Origin: Acidobacteriota bacterium
Lineage (GTDB): Bacteria; Acidobacteriota; Thermoanaerobaculia; Multivoradales; Multivoraceae
DNA: 64,000 nt
Assembly: GCA_029263415.1 (NCBI GenBank)
Contig: JAJCXN010000038.1
Coordinates: 1 to 64,000 of the forward strand
Direction: 5' to 3'
A program made the translations under genes and the position numbers. This document shows, piece by piece, positions 31,438-40,485 of this stretch; the stretch's first letter is position 1; every line of letters starts with the position of its first letter. The notes under the pieces are model-generated. The model was not told the DNA's origin. It saw only the letters and a program-made list of their open reading frames with translations, and ran no database searches.

Positions 31438-32544
31438 TTAGGGAGTGGAACTCGTCCAGGCTGCGACCGTGCCGCTTTCGAAGCCATCGGCAAAGAGATC
31501 GTCCACCGCCACGGCAGGGTCGATCACAGTGACATCGTAGGTGAACTGAGACACCGCACTGTTCTGGATGTTGTCGACCGTCACTGTGAACGTGGCATCC
31601 TCCATTCCGCCGCCGAAGACAAGCCCTGAGGGCTCCCAGACAATCGTGTTGTCACCGAAACCGTTTTCGATAGCCAAGACCGTTAGGGTGACCGGAGAGC
31701 CGTTCTGACTCATTGAAACTGTGGCGCTTGAGTAGTTGGCATTGGGTACCGTGTTGAGCGAGAACGACCATCGTGGGTAGACAACTTGGTAAGGAACAAA
31801 CCCGGCTGGTGGCCAGGGCACCGCAACGGGAGTCGCGAGAGGCGACCCCGTAGGACCAAAGACATCGAGCGCGTTGGCGTGATGGAACACGTTAACGCCA
31901 TCGTTGGAACCGCTTCCCATCGCCGTCCGCCGTGGATACAAGATCCAACGTCGATGCCCCACAGGCTCGTTGAAGGTCCCGGAGTCGCGAATGTAGGCCA
32001 CCATAGCCGCAGGCCCGGCGTTGCCCAACGCAAGATTGGATGAAGCCGCAGAGGCTGCCCCGGCCGACGTATAGCAAGCCCAACTCATCGGTGGAGCATG
32101 GCTCAAGGCTCCTTCCGCGATCATCATCAGCGCCGCGTCTTGCGCACCGGCGTTGTCCGGCACTTGATTGATCACGCTTGGCAAGCCGACCATTGCACGA
32201 AAGTAATTGATCATGTCGATGGTGGCGTCCAGATATGCGGCAGAGGTGACACCCGCAACGCAACCAGCGATGCTGCCGGTCCAACCCATCGGCACACTCA
32301 GATTCGGTGTGTAGTGCAAATCAAAGAACGATCTGACGGCACTGCGATTCTGGCCATCAACGCTGAGACCTCCTCGGGTCGCCTCAAGCTCGAGCCGCGT
32401 TTCCTGATAGTCCACAGGAAGTGTCGGTGCCGGCGCTAGCCAAACCTCACCCGACAGCTGGGCAGACGCCGCCGAGGCGCAAACGAAACCGACCTTCAAG
32501 AAGACACAAACAACCGACAACCGTCGTGACCGATGCACACACAT
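31438..32544 (-). CDS. Secreted CAP-domain (SCP-like) protein with DGFESG motif
   Basis: A 368-residue exported protein. GGAGG about 12 nt upstream supports the start at 32544, giving the signal sequence SVVCVFLKVGFVCASAASAQ. The central domain is a bacterial CAP/SCP fold: MINYFRAMVGLPSVINQVPD, AALMMIAEGALSHAPP, and VGHRRWILYPRRTAMGSG, corresponding to the usual N-x-x-R, H-x-[ML] and G-H-R-x-x-[IL]-L motifs. An immunoglobulin-like beta domain follows (SVSQFTYDVTVIDPAV). The last 20 residues hold LFADGFESGTVAAW, the same tag as in the BNR protein at 11639. Role unknown; CAP proteins are often secreted effectors or adhesins. Confidence 0.83.
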   Translation of the reverse strand: MCVHRSRRLSVVCVFLKVGFVCASAASAQLSGEVWLAPAPTLPVDYQETRLELEATRGGLSVDGQNRSAVRSFFDLHYTPNLSVPMGWTGSIAGCVAGVTSAAYLDATIDMINYFRAMVGLPSVINQVPDNAGAQDAALMMIAEGALSHAPPMSWACYTSAGAASAASSNLALGNAGPAAMVAYIRDSGTFNEPVGHRRWILYPRRTAMGSGSNDGVNVFHHANALDVFGPTGSPLATPVAVPWPPAGFVPYQVVYPRWSFSLNTVPNANYSSATVSMSQNGSPVTLTVLAIENGFGDNTIVWEPSGLVFGGGMEDATFTVTVDNIQNSAVSQFTYDVTVIDPAVAVDDLFADGFESGTVAAWTSSTP

Positions 32545-32679
32545 TAGGGAGGACCTCCGGACATTGGACCTGAGAGTACCTCTCGCGTGAACCATGCGCC
32601 ATCGTTCAACCGCCCACGACCCACGCAAACTCGCAAGGCGATTGGAAACACAGGCCCACTCACTTCGTACAATGGAGTC

Positions 32680-35172
32680 ATGAACTGGAACCATGATCTC
32701 CGTTTCGCTTGGCGCACCCTCCGCAAGAGCCCTGGCTTCTTGGTGGTAGCGACCCTCTCGCTAGGGCTGGGAATCGCACTCAACACCACCATTTTCAGCC
32801 TGGTGCATTCTGCTCTCTTTCGCACACCCGAAGTGACTCGCCCCAGCGAACTGGTCAACATCTACTCGCTCAAGACCAGCGCCACGGACCTCAAACCTCA
32901 CTCAGTACCTGACTATCGCGACCTGGCCGCGTCAACAACATCGTTCACCGATCTGATCGGCCACTCCCTAGCGATCATGAACGTGCAAACAGATGCGCGG
33001 CCGACGCCGCTGCTCGGTGGCATCGTCAGCCAGAACTACTTCGATGTTCTCGGTGTGCCGGCCCGAACCGGTAGAACCTTCCTCCGCGAAGAAGCCATCG
33101 GTGGCGGTGCTGCGCCAACCGTGGTCCTGACCGACAGCTACTGGCGACGCGCCTTTGCAGAAGACCCGGGAGTAGTCTCAAGGTCCATGCGCATTGGCGG
33201 CGTCGACTTCGAGATCGTCGGCGTGCTGCCACCTAAGTTCCGTGGTCTTGCTCGAGGCTTGCAGCCCGACGTATTCGTCCCGCTGGCCCAAGTCGACCAT
33301 GTTGAACCCATGGGGGAGATCGATACCCAAGGTCGCTCGACAGGAAACAGCACGCTGGAACGCCGCGGGATGCGCTTCATGACGGTCGTCGGCCGCCTCG
33401 CTCCAAACACAACAATCGAAGCCGCATCGGCCGAGATCAACACGTTGGCGAAAGCGCTCGCCGCTGACAACCCCGACACCAATCTCGACCGGGAAGCTCG
33501 CCTCATTCCGACTTCGCGAGTCCGGTTCGACCCAGACCTCGACGCCACCCTCGTACCCGCCGCGATGGTGGTCCTAGGCTTGGTAGCTATGGTGCTGCTA
33601 ATCGCCTGCGCCAACATCGGCAACATGCTCCTGGCCAAGGCCGAAGGGCGACGGCGTGAAATCGCAGTCCGCTTGTCCTTGGGGGCCGGACGATGGCAAC
33701 TGGTCCGTCTTCTATTGATCGAGAGCCTGCTGCTATCGATCCTAGGCGGTTTAGCAGGACTCGCGCTTGCCGCCGGTGCAACTCGACTGCTCTCCCAACT
33801 ACGATTCGATCTTCCGGTAGACGTTGCCCTCGATCCGCGCCTCGACTCTCCGGTTCTACTCTTCACATTGGGTATCTCGCTAGCTACCGGTCTGTTCTTC
33901 GGCCTCTTCCCCGCACTGCAAGCATCAACGGTGAACCTAGTGCCCGCGCTGAAGGCAGCACCTCGAGCGGTCGGCGCGCGCGGGATCAGGAGCTGGCTAC
34001 AGCCGGCGCGTGCTCTGGTCGTGCTGCAAGTGGCGTTGTCACTCATCCTCTTAGTGGGTGCCGGCCTGCTTCAGCGGAGCGTCAAGGAAGCACGCTCTGT
34101 CGACCTAGGCTTCGACGCAGATCGACTCGGCACCCTCACTCTGGACCTGGCCTCGATGGAACTCGCTCCCGAAGCGGTCGAGCCGAAATGGGCGGAACTG
34201 GTCCGGGACCTTGAGTCCCTGCCCGGAGTCGAACAAGCGGGATTCGGCACCCGGATGCCGCTAGATCTCAACATGCACAGCAGCAACTTCCTGATCGCGG
34301 GCCATCGTGAACTGGACAGTGATCCGCCGCTGAGCCTCGACGTCACCGTGGTTCCAAACAGCTACTTCGAAACGCTCGGTATCCCTTTGAAGGAAGGCTC
34401 TTGGTTCCCGCCTGCCGCAAGTGACGATCAAGAACAACCACGCACCGCGATCGTCAACGAAGCCATGGCCCAGCGCTTCTGGCCCAATCGGAGCGCGGTC
34501 GGACAGACTTTCAAGCGCGGCACGGTCGACTCGGCTGAGACCACCATTATCGGAGTTATCGCGGACTACAAAGTGCGCACTCCAGGCGAACAGCCGCGGC
34601 CTATGGCGCATTTTTCCCGCGTCCAAGGCGGCCTCACCTATGGCAACCTCATTTATCGGGCGGTAGGCGACGCAGCAGCAGCCGAGGCGTCGGTCACAGA
34701 CCTGCTGCTCAAATCGCATCCTGATCTCTTCATCATGGAATCGACCTCGATCAGTCGCCGTCGTGACCTTGTCCTGCTACCCATCCGCCTCGGCGGCGCC
34801 TTGGTCAGCGGCCTGAGCGCCCTCGCTCTCTTGCTCGCAACCATCGGCCTGGCCGGCCTGATCGCTTACTGGGTATCTCAGCGAACCAAGGAGATCGGCA
34901 TCCGAGTTGCCCTCGGCGCCGACCAACCGCGCATCGTCCGACTGATCATGGCCAGAAGCCTCTCCTTGGTAGCCGTCGGTGCAGTGCTTGGCACCTTGGG
35001 AGCGTTGGTGTTGGGCCAAGTGCTTCAGACAGCTCTCTATGTGCCAGCTGCCGACCCAGTCTCGATGCTGTTCGGCATCGTAGTCCTGGTCGCAGCTGCG
35101 GCGGTTGCGACCCTTTTTCCGGTTCAACGTGCCACCAGAGTCGACACGCTAAAGGCGCTACGAGCAGAGTAA
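32680..35172 (+). CDS. ADOP-type (MacB-like) permease without PadR partner
   Basis: An 830-residue orphan permease. GGAG lies 5 nt before the ATG at 32680; the frame is open further upstream but unconserved. It begins directly with LRFAWRTLRKSPGFLVVATL, lacking the ~95-residue extension of the PadR-linked homologue at 23009. Order: TM1, MacB periplasmic core (DYRDLAASTTSFTDLIGHSL, then VSQNYFDVLGVPARTGRTF), FtsX helices (VLGLVAMVLLIACANIGNML, REIAVRLSLGAGRW), second TM and core, second FtsX unit (TKEIGIRVALGADQPRIVRL) and terminal DTLKALRAE. No ATPase gene is near. It probably works in efflux or lipoprotein/peptide transport, but the substrate is unknown. Confidence 0.92.
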   Translation: MNWNHDLRFAWRTLRKSPGFLVVATLSLGLGIALNTTIFSLVHSALFRTPEVTRPSELVNIYSLKTSATDLKPHSVPDYRDLAASTTSFTDLIGHSLAIMNVQTDARPTPLLGGIVSQNYFDVLGVPARTGRTFLREEAIGGGAAPTVVLTDSYWRRAFAEDPGVVSRSMRIGGVDFEIVGVLPPKFRGLARGLQPDVFVPLAQVDHVEPMGEIDTQGRSTGNSTLERRGMRFMTVVGRLAPNTTIEAASAEINTLAKALAADNPDTNLDREARLIPTSRVRFDPDLDATLVPAAMVVLGLVAMVLLIACANIGNMLLAKAEGRRREIAVRLSLGAGRWQLVRLLLIESLLLSILGGLAGLALAAGATRLLSQLRFDLPVDVALDPRLDSPVLLFTLGISLATGLFFGLFPALQASTVNLVPALKAAPRAVGARGIRSWLQPARALVVLQVALSLILLVGAGLLQRSVKEARSVDLGFDADRLGTLTLDLASMELAPEAVEPKWAELVRDLESLPGVEQAGFGTRMPLDLNMHSSNFLIAGHRELDSDPPLSLDVTVVPNSYFETLGIPLKEGSWFPPAASDDQEQPRTAIVNEAMAQRFWPNRSAVGQTFKRGTVDSAETTIIGVIADYKVRTPGEQPRPMAHFSRVQGGLTYGNLIYRAVGDAAAAEASVTDLLLKSHPDLFIMESTSISRRRDLVLLPIRLGGALVSGLSALALLLATIGLAGLIAYWVSQRTKEIGIRVALGADQPRIVRLIMARSLSLVAVGAVLGTLGALVLGQVLQTALYVPAADPVSMLFGIVVLVAAAAVATLFPVQRATRVDTLKALRAE

Positions 35173-35310
35173 CGCTTAGAAATCTGCCGAAGCATCGTGG
35201 ATGCCCGGAAGGAGCGAGCAGGGGCCCCTGGGTACCCATCGCCCGACAGGCTATGCACCCGAGAGCCAACGGGATGCTTGTGCTCGAACTTGCTCTTAGG
35301 CCGGACCGGC

Positions 35311-35335
35311 AAGGCAAGGCAAGGCAAGGCAAGGC
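35311..35335. repeat. Pentanucleotide tandem repeat (AAGGC)5
   Basis: Five exact AAGGC units between the second permease and the next operon. Slippage-prone; no function apparent. Confidence 0.85.
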
Positions 35336-35507
35336 AACCGAGACATGGGCCTCTCTCGCGACCTCCTGTCTCACCTGGACGACAACAGTCGCGCCGCTGA
35401 AATGGCCGGATGGGCGTCCGGAACGATCCTCAAGCGCCGCTGAGGGTGCTCCGCGGCCCGCACAACAATCCGCGACTGAGGCCTGGTTCACCGCAGTTGA
35501 ACGTCTA

Positions 35508-35536
35508 TTGACAGCTCGTCGCGTATTGCAAATACT
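35508..35536 (+). promoter_or_regulatory. Sigma70-type promoter of the matrixin operon
   Basis: TTGACA (35508-35513), 17-nt spacer, AATACT (35531-35536; four of six to consensus). It lies about 115 nt upstream of the GTG at 35650 and could drive both that gene and the matrixin gene. Confidence 0.55.
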
Positions 35537-35649
35537 GTGTGAATCCAATCAAATCTTGATCCCGCGCGAGGATGGATCTACCACCGAAGACCGGCCGACC
35601 GACCTTCGGACCAGTAGTTCTGTGCGCGATCTAGAATAAGGAGCACTGA

Positions 35650-36210
35650 GTGAAACTCAAGTTCTGCATCATCGTCGCGGCGGCCCTTCTGGCAACAGCC
35701 GCTTCAGCATCGACCTTCGTAGCCATGGACTCCCTTGAACTCATCGAGAATTCCGATCGAGTTGTAGAAGGCGAGATCATCGCAATCACATCGTTCTGGG
35801 ACGACAGCGGACGCCTCATCATCACCGAGGCTACCGTCAACGTTACCGACAACATCTTCGGTGAATCAACAAGCTCGGTGGTTCGTGTACGTACGCCCGG
35901 CGGCCGGGTTGGGCCTCTTCGTGTCGAGGCGGCAGGATTTCCCCAGTTTCGCCAGGGCCAGCAGGTTGTGCTCTTCCTTCAAGTTGAGGAGGGCCGCGAT
36001 TTCCAACGGGTGGTCGGCTTCCAACAAGGACATTTCGAAGTGGTCCAACGCGACGACGGCGTCACATTAGCGGTCCCACAGATCGACGGCAACGCTCGTT
36101 ACTTTCATCGCAATGGCGCGCGCATGGCTGCACCCCAGAGCATGGAACTCGGAGAATTCAAAACACTTGTGCGCGATACCAACCGGGCAATCGGCCCGCG
36201 CGTCCGCTAG
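35650..36210 (+). CDS. Small secreted protein preceding a matrixin protease
   Basis: A 186-residue exported protein. AAGGAG lies 9 nt upstream of the GTG start, giving a signal peptide LKFCIIVAAALLATAASAST. The mature part (DSLELIENSDRVVEGEIIAI ... VTDNIFGESTSSVVRVRTPG ... FRQGQQVVLFLQ) resembles small beta-rich proteins that often occur next to secreted metalloproteases; the pattern E-N-S-D-x-V-V-E-G-x-[IV] is recurrent in such proteins, but I cannot name a family. It is 20 nt ahead of the matrixin gene and in the same transcript. A role as protease partner, inhibitor or propeptide-like chaperone is only a guess. Confidence 0.7.
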   Translation: MKLKFCIIVAAALLATAASASTFVAMDSLELIENSDRVVEGEIIAITSFWDDSGRLIITEATVNVTDNIFGESTSSVVRVRTPGGRVGPLRVEAAGFPQFRQGQQVVLFLQVEEGRDFQRVVGFQQGHFEVVQRDDGVTLAVPQIDGNARYFHRNGARMAAPQSMELGEFKTLVRDTNRAIGPRVR

Positions 36211-36230
36211 AGACCTGAGAGCTAAACATC

Positions 36231-36977
36231 ATGAATAGAACAAAGACAGTCTCTCTCCTCGTCCTCGGTCTCATGCTCGCAGGTGTCGTTTCCGGTTATG
36301 TGCTCTTGAACCCTCGACGCACATGGGCCGATACTCCAACCTACATTGTGGATGATCGGGGGCAGGCCACCGTCACCGACAACGACGGCGGACTATCCAA
36401 CACCATCGCCGCAATCACTTCCAACAATGCTTGGAATGGTGCGGGCGCTGGAACAGTGATCAACGCGGTCGCGGGCGACATTTCCGGGTTCACCCTTGGA
36501 GACGGCGTTCCAATGCTCAACTTCGAGGACCCGACCGGACAATGCGATAGCACCTGTCTGGCGGCAACCTTCACCGGCTTTTACACCACCACCGGGCGGG
36601 GCAGAAACAGGACGACGACAATCACGGACGCCGACATCGTCACCAACACGGCCTACGACTGGACCTCAACGAGCGAGCCCGACGGCTGCAGCGGCGAGTT
36701 CTTCATCGAGGGAGTGCAGGTTCATGAAGTGGGTCATGCGCTCGGTCTTGGCCACAGCAACGTCAACGGAGCCACCATGTATCCGTCCGTTTCGGCTTGC
36801 AATAACGGGCCGGCGGTCATCTCCGCAGATGACATCGCTGGGATCGTGGACCTCTACGGCGGAGGTGACGGCGGCGGCACCTGCAACCTCGGCCAGTCTG
36901 GAGACAGTTGCACTGCCAATGGGCAATGTTGTTCCGGCAAATGCCGCGGACCGAACGGAAACAAGACCTGCCGCTAG
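36231..36977 (+). CDS. Matrixin-family metalloprotease with Cys-rich tail
   Basis: A 248-residue exported zinc protease. The N-terminal hydrophobic segment (SLLVLGLMLAGVVSGYVLL) is a signal peptide or anchor. The catalytic site is HEVGHALGLGH (His165, Glu166, His169, His175) followed by a Ser, with Met183 of the Met-turn in TMYPS: the metzincin/matrixin signature. Two cysteines near 104-109 may form a disulfide. The last 30 residues are a compact Cys-rich module (CNLGQSGDSC then TANGQCCSGKCRG) resembling small disulfide-knot domains. No propeptide cysteine switch was seen. It is the second gene of an operon ending in a strong terminator. Confidence 0.9.
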   Translation: MNRTKTVSLLVLGLMLAGVVSGYVLLNPRRTWADTPTYIVDDRGQATVTDNDGGLSNTIAAITSNNAWNGAGAGTVINAVAGDISGFTLGDGVPMLNFEDPTGQCDSTCLAATFTGFYTTTGRGRNRTTTITDADIVTNTAYDWTSTSEPDGCSGEFFIEGVQVHEVGHALGLGHSNVNGATMYPSVSACNNGPAVISADDIAGIVDLYGGGDGGGTCNLGQSGDSCTANGQCCSGKCRGPNGNKTCR

Positions 36978-37004
36978 ATCGCTAGTCGGCTCCTAGACGT
37001 CGAA

Positions 37005-37032
37005 AGGGGAACCCGTCCGGGTTCCCCTTTTT
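37005..37032 (+). terminator. Strong intrinsic terminator
   Basis: AAAGGGGAACCC-GTCC-GGGTTCCCCTTT: perfect 12-nt arms, 4-nt loop and following T-run, 27 nt after the matrixin stop codon. Confidence 0.93.
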
Positions 37033-37106
37033 CGTGGGCTGCGATCATGATCTGATAACTACGTGCAAGCAGCAGGATCATCGACGACAGACCGGAGACA
37101 AGCCAA

Positions 37107-38459
37107 ATGCTGACAGCCACCTTGAGAAACGCACCAGCCCCAACGTTGAAGGCGCTACCGCGACTACTGCCGGCGCTCTTGCTGCTCGCCGTCGCGAATC
37201 CAACAGTTGCCGAGCCGATTCGTCAGCGTTCCGCAGACCCCTACACGCGCTACGAACTCGAAAGCCCTGGGAGCGCGAAGTTCCGCATCGTCTATGACGT
37301 TACCGCCACTGCATCCGGCGCGACCAAGTACTACAACCCGATTCGAGTTGGCAGCGAACCCACTGTTCACTCAGTCACCGACCTACTCACCGGGAAACCA
37401 CTCAAGTGGAAGTTGATCGACGGCAAGGAGGCGGTGGCTCACCTAGAAGGCGCCAACCTCCAAGGTCAGTACATTGAGGTGACACTCGCGAGGCCCGTTC
37501 CCAAGGATGGCGAAGCACGCATCCGGATCGACAAAACATACGCCGACCCTGTGAGCTACACCAGTTCCAAGCAAGGCGGACTTCAAACATTGGTCTTCGA
37601 GAGAAGCCTTGGCATCCCGCGCAACGCGATCGTTTTGCCGCCTGGATTCGAGCTCACTAAGAGTACGATGCCGGTGCAGGTCGCGCGCGAGGCATCGGGC
37701 CGAATCAAGCTCTCCTTCTTGCACCGCGCCCCAGGCCCGGCACTCCTTCGCGTTGAGGCTAGGGCGCTCACCACGCCGAACGGCGTACGAACCCAAGTCG
37801 ATGCGGCCGCACTGATCGAGCAGAGACCACCTACTCAGCGAACACAAGCGGGCAGCGCTCGACTGGCATCGCAAGCGAACGAGCGCGCTTTTCAGGACCG
37901 CGAAATCGTGTACTTTCTGCAGCCGCCCGAAACCCACGCCTTCCGCCTCTTCCATGACTACACCGAGTCGCGCGAAGGCATGGATCGTTACCTCAACGTC
38001 GTGCGTCCAGGATCTCGAGCGAGTGACCCGAGTGCATCTATTCTCGACACTGGTGAAGAGCTCAAGGTCGAGACTCTGCGCGGCAAGCAGATCACTGAGC
38101 GTGGACTCAAGATCGGGGAACCGATCACCGACAACACTGAGGTCGTGGTCATCTGGTACGAAGCCATCACCAAGGGTAGTTCTAAGCGCCTGCGCATCTG
38201 GGAGACCTATACCGACGCTGGCCGCTACGGCATTAACCCGCAGGTGAAAGACGCCACCGAACTGGTCTGGGACCGGAGCTTTGGGCGCTCGCGCAACACC
38301 GTAGTGCTACCACCCGGCTGGTGGCTCACCGAGAGCTCCATCCCGGCGCGGATTGATCTTGACGACGAAGGGCGAGTGCGGCTCTTGTTCGAAAACGACC
38401 GCCCTGACGTGATCGACGTTCTTCTGCGCGCGCGAATGCGAGCGCCTCGAACCCCGTAG
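37107..38459 (+). CDS. Secreted protein with internally duplicated domain, unknown function
   Basis: A 450-residue exported protein with signal sequence near residues 14-36 (ALPRLLPALLLLAVANPTVA). Residues about 47-219 and 266-444 are two copies of one beta-rich domain. Matching stretches are LVFERSLGIPRNAIVLPPGF with LVWDRSFGRSRNTVVLPPGW, the following TKSTMP with TESSIP, and ARIRIDKTYADPVSY with KRLRIWETYTDAGRY. The copies are joined by a Gln/Arg/Ala linker. I do not recognise the domain; the second half of each copy resembles beta-sandwich appendages found on secreted enzymes. The gene has its own leader after the terminator at 37032. Confidence 0.8.
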   Translation: MLTATLRNAPAPTLKALPRLLPALLLLAVANPTVAEPIRQRSADPYTRYELESPGSAKFRIVYDVTATASGATKYYNPIRVGSEPTVHSVTDLLTGKPLKWKLIDGKEAVAHLEGANLQGQYIEVTLARPVPKDGEARIRIDKTYADPVSYTSSKQGGLQTLVFERSLGIPRNAIVLPPGFELTKSTMPVQVAREASGRIKLSFLHRAPGPALLRVEARALTTPNGVRTQVDAAALIEQRPPTQRTQAGSARLASQANERAFQDREIVYFLQPPETHAFRLFHDYTESREGMDRYLNVVRPGSRASDPSASILDTGEELKVETLRGKQITERGLKIGEPITDNTEVVVIWYEAITKGSSKRLRIWETYTDAGRYGINPQVKDATELVWDRSFGRSRNTVVLPPGWWLTESSIPARIDLDDEGRVRLLFENDRPDVIDVLLRARMRAPRTP

Positions 38460-38606
38460 TATCAGTAGTCTCATCTCGACTGCTTGGGCGATGGCCTTTC
38501 TCGCCCGCCGGTTCGCGTTCCTTTAGAGGAACCCGTCAATCGCTGGATTGTGCTCCTGCCCACTCTCGAGAACCTTCAGTTCAATAGAAAGAAAGATCAA
38601 CTGCAT

Positions 38607-39599
38607 ATGGTAATCCTGATCAGCTTCCTGTTCGGAGCCTTCTTCTACTTCGCAATCCGCGTCGTACTGCGCGGCTTCTTCACCGTCCGGCCGGACGAGC
38701 GTGCCGTCAAGACCAGTTTTGGCCGGGCCGAACGCCTGCAAGGCGGCTCTCCGGACAACCCGCATCTCTCAGCCGATGAGCGAGAGCGCTACGACTTCCC
38801 GCAAGTCAAGGTCATCCCGCCCGGAGGGCCATACCTCAAGATGCCTTGGGAGAAAGTGCACAAAATATCGGTTGCGACTCAGGCCGTGGACATCGTCTGG
38901 GATCCGACCAAGAAGCAGTCGACCATCGAAGCGGTCACAAAGGACAACCTCACTACTGGGGTCAACGGCCAGATCCGCTACAAGGTGAGCGACAGCAACC
39001 TCTATCCGTTCTTGTTCGGTGTGCGCTCTCCACTCGAACACGTGATGGGCTATTTCATCTCGGTCCTACGCGAGCGCATCGCCAACTTCGAGGATCCCAA
39101 GGGGGCGGGCCTGGTCACATCCGATGACACCGAGGCCAACCCCACCGCTGTGGAACTCTCCGAGGGCGTCTCGATCAACGACCTGCGCAAGAACCTGCCA
39201 CTCTTGAACGACTACATGGAGCAGCAGTGCCTCTCCACCTCCGGCAGATACGGCATTGAGCTGGAAGCGGCGCTGATCACCGAGATCGACCCACCACCCG
39301 AGGTCGATCGCGCACTGTCTGCAATCAACTCGACACGCAACCAAGTCGCGGCCGATATCTCCACTGCCCGCGCTGACGCCGAGCAACAAATCACCATGAG
39401 CGAGCGAGCGGTCGAGATTGCCCAGAACAACGCCGAGGCGGAGGTCGCCCCCTTGCGCGAACTGGCTTCGACCCTCCAACGCATTAAGAGCGGCGGCGGA
39501 TCGCCAGCTCTCACTGCCTACCTGCGCAATCTGCGCATGCCACTCTTTCAGCGGGCTCGCCGCGTGGTGCTCACCAACGACGGAGGCGCTAAGTCATGA
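38607..39599 (+). CDS. SPFH/band 7 family membrane protein (first of pair)
   Basis: A 330-residue stomatin/prohibitin-like protein. A single N-terminal membrane segment (MVILISFLFGAFFYFAIRVV) leads to FFTVRPDERAVKTSFGRAER, the usual entry into the SPFH domain, with TTGVNGQIRYKVSDSNLYPF later. A helical coiled-coil part follows (INSTRNQVAADISTARADAE then QQITMSERAVEIAQNNAEAE). The ATG at 38607 puts the anchor at the very N-terminus; a longer frame from 38484 has no ribosome site. The gene overlaps the next SPFH gene by 4 nt, so the two probably make a hetero-oligomer in the membrane. Confidence 0.87.
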   Translation: MVILISFLFGAFFYFAIRVVLRGFFTVRPDERAVKTSFGRAERLQGGSPDNPHLSADERERYDFPQVKVIPPGGPYLKMPWEKVHKISVATQAVDIVWDPTKKQSTIEAVTKDNLTTGVNGQIRYKVSDSNLYPFLFGVRSPLEHVMGYFISVLRERIANFEDPKGAGLVTSDDTEANPTAVELSEGVSINDLRKNLPLLNDYMEQQCLSTSGRYGIELEAALITEIDPPPEVDRALSAINSTRNQVAADISTARADAEQQITMSERAVEIAQNNAEAEVAPLRELASTLQRIKSGGGSPALTAYLRNLRMPLFQRARRVVLTNDGGAKS

Positions 39600-40471
39600 T
39601 TCTCCCCTTCTTTGCCTTCTTCTTCGGTTTGATCTTCTTTCCCGTGTTCCTCACCTTTGCCAAAATCTTCGGCCTCTATGCCGTTGTCGGCGAGCGCGAA
39701 GCGCAGGTGTTCACCTTGTTCGGCAAGGTCCTGGGTGTGCTCGACGATCCGGGTCTCCGGTTCCCAATGGCGCGATTTGGCCTCAAGGCGTTCTTGGTGC
39801 CACTGTTCGGCAAGCGGCATCGTGTTTCGACTGCACTACGCCAGCACTACCTCCGCAGCCAAATGGTCAACTCCGAAGAAGGCACCCCGATGGGGGTAGG
39901 TATCTGGTACGAGATGAGCGTTAGCGACCCGGTTTCGTACTTGTTCGTCAACGCCAATCCAGAGGGCTCGCTCAAAGCAAACGTCACCAGCTCGACTATC
40001 TCCACCCTCTCCAACCTCGAGATGGAAGAGATGCTCGAGAATCGCCATACCCTCAGTCGGACAGTCCGCTCAGCGGTCAGTCCCCTGAGCGAGAAGTGGG
40101 GGTACCGTTTGGGTTCGGCGTACATTCGCAAGGTCGCCTTCACCGATCACGCCATGGTCGACAACATCACCGAGAAGGTAGTGAAGCGGCTAGTGCAGGT
40201 CACGAGCGCCATGCGCCAAGATGGCGACAACCGCGTCGGCCTAATTCAGAGTGAGACCGCCATGAAGGTTTCCCAGAAACTGGCCGAAGCATCCGCCTCA
40301 CGGCCTGCGATCGTCGGCGAAACCCTGAACGCGATCGCCGGTGCTGACCCAGAGATCCTCGAAACTGTGCTCGACGTCATGGAAGCCGAGAAGCTGCTCG
40401 ACTCAGGCGCCACAGTCGAGGTGCTGCCCGCGGACTCGCGCATGCTCGTTCAGCTGGGTGACACTGGCTAA
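39596..40471 (+). CDS. SPFH/band 7 family membrane protein (second of pair)
   Basis: A 291-residue partner of the preceding SPFH protein. The N-terminus is a very hydrophobic, Phe-rich anchor (LPFFAFFFGLIFFPVFLTFA), followed by GLYAVVGEREAQVFTLFGKV and PMGVGIWYEMSVSDPVSYLF of the SPFH domain. The C-terminus is helical (SETAMKVSQKLAEASASRPA). It shares a 4-nt overlap with the upstream gene. SPFH pairs such as HflK/HflC control membrane proteases, but these two are not close enough to name as such. No protease gene is adjacent. Confidence 0.87.
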   Translation: MILPFFAFFFGLIFFPVFLTFAKIFGLYAVVGEREAQVFTLFGKVLGVLDDPGLRFPMARFGLKAFLVPLFGKRHRVSTALRQHYLRSQMVNSEEGTPMGVGIWYEMSVSDPVSYLFVNANPEGSLKANVTSSTISTLSNLEMEEMLENRHTLSRTVRSAVSPLSEKWGYRLGSAYIRKVAFTDHAMVDNITEKVVKRLVQVTSAMRQDGDNRVGLIQSETAMKVSQKLAEASASRPAIVGETLNAIAGADPEILETVLDVMEAEKLLDSGATVEVLPADSRMLVQLGDTG

Positions 40472-40485
40472 GGCCAGACAAAGCA

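Larger units (their letters stand above)
35173..35649. other. Intergenic region with pentanucleotide repeat
   Basis: About 475 nt after the permease. It contains five head-to-tail AAGGC units at 35311-35335 and the promoter listed at 35508-35536. Open frames across the repeat show no ribosome site, family resemblance or normal composition and are not called. Confidence 0.5.
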
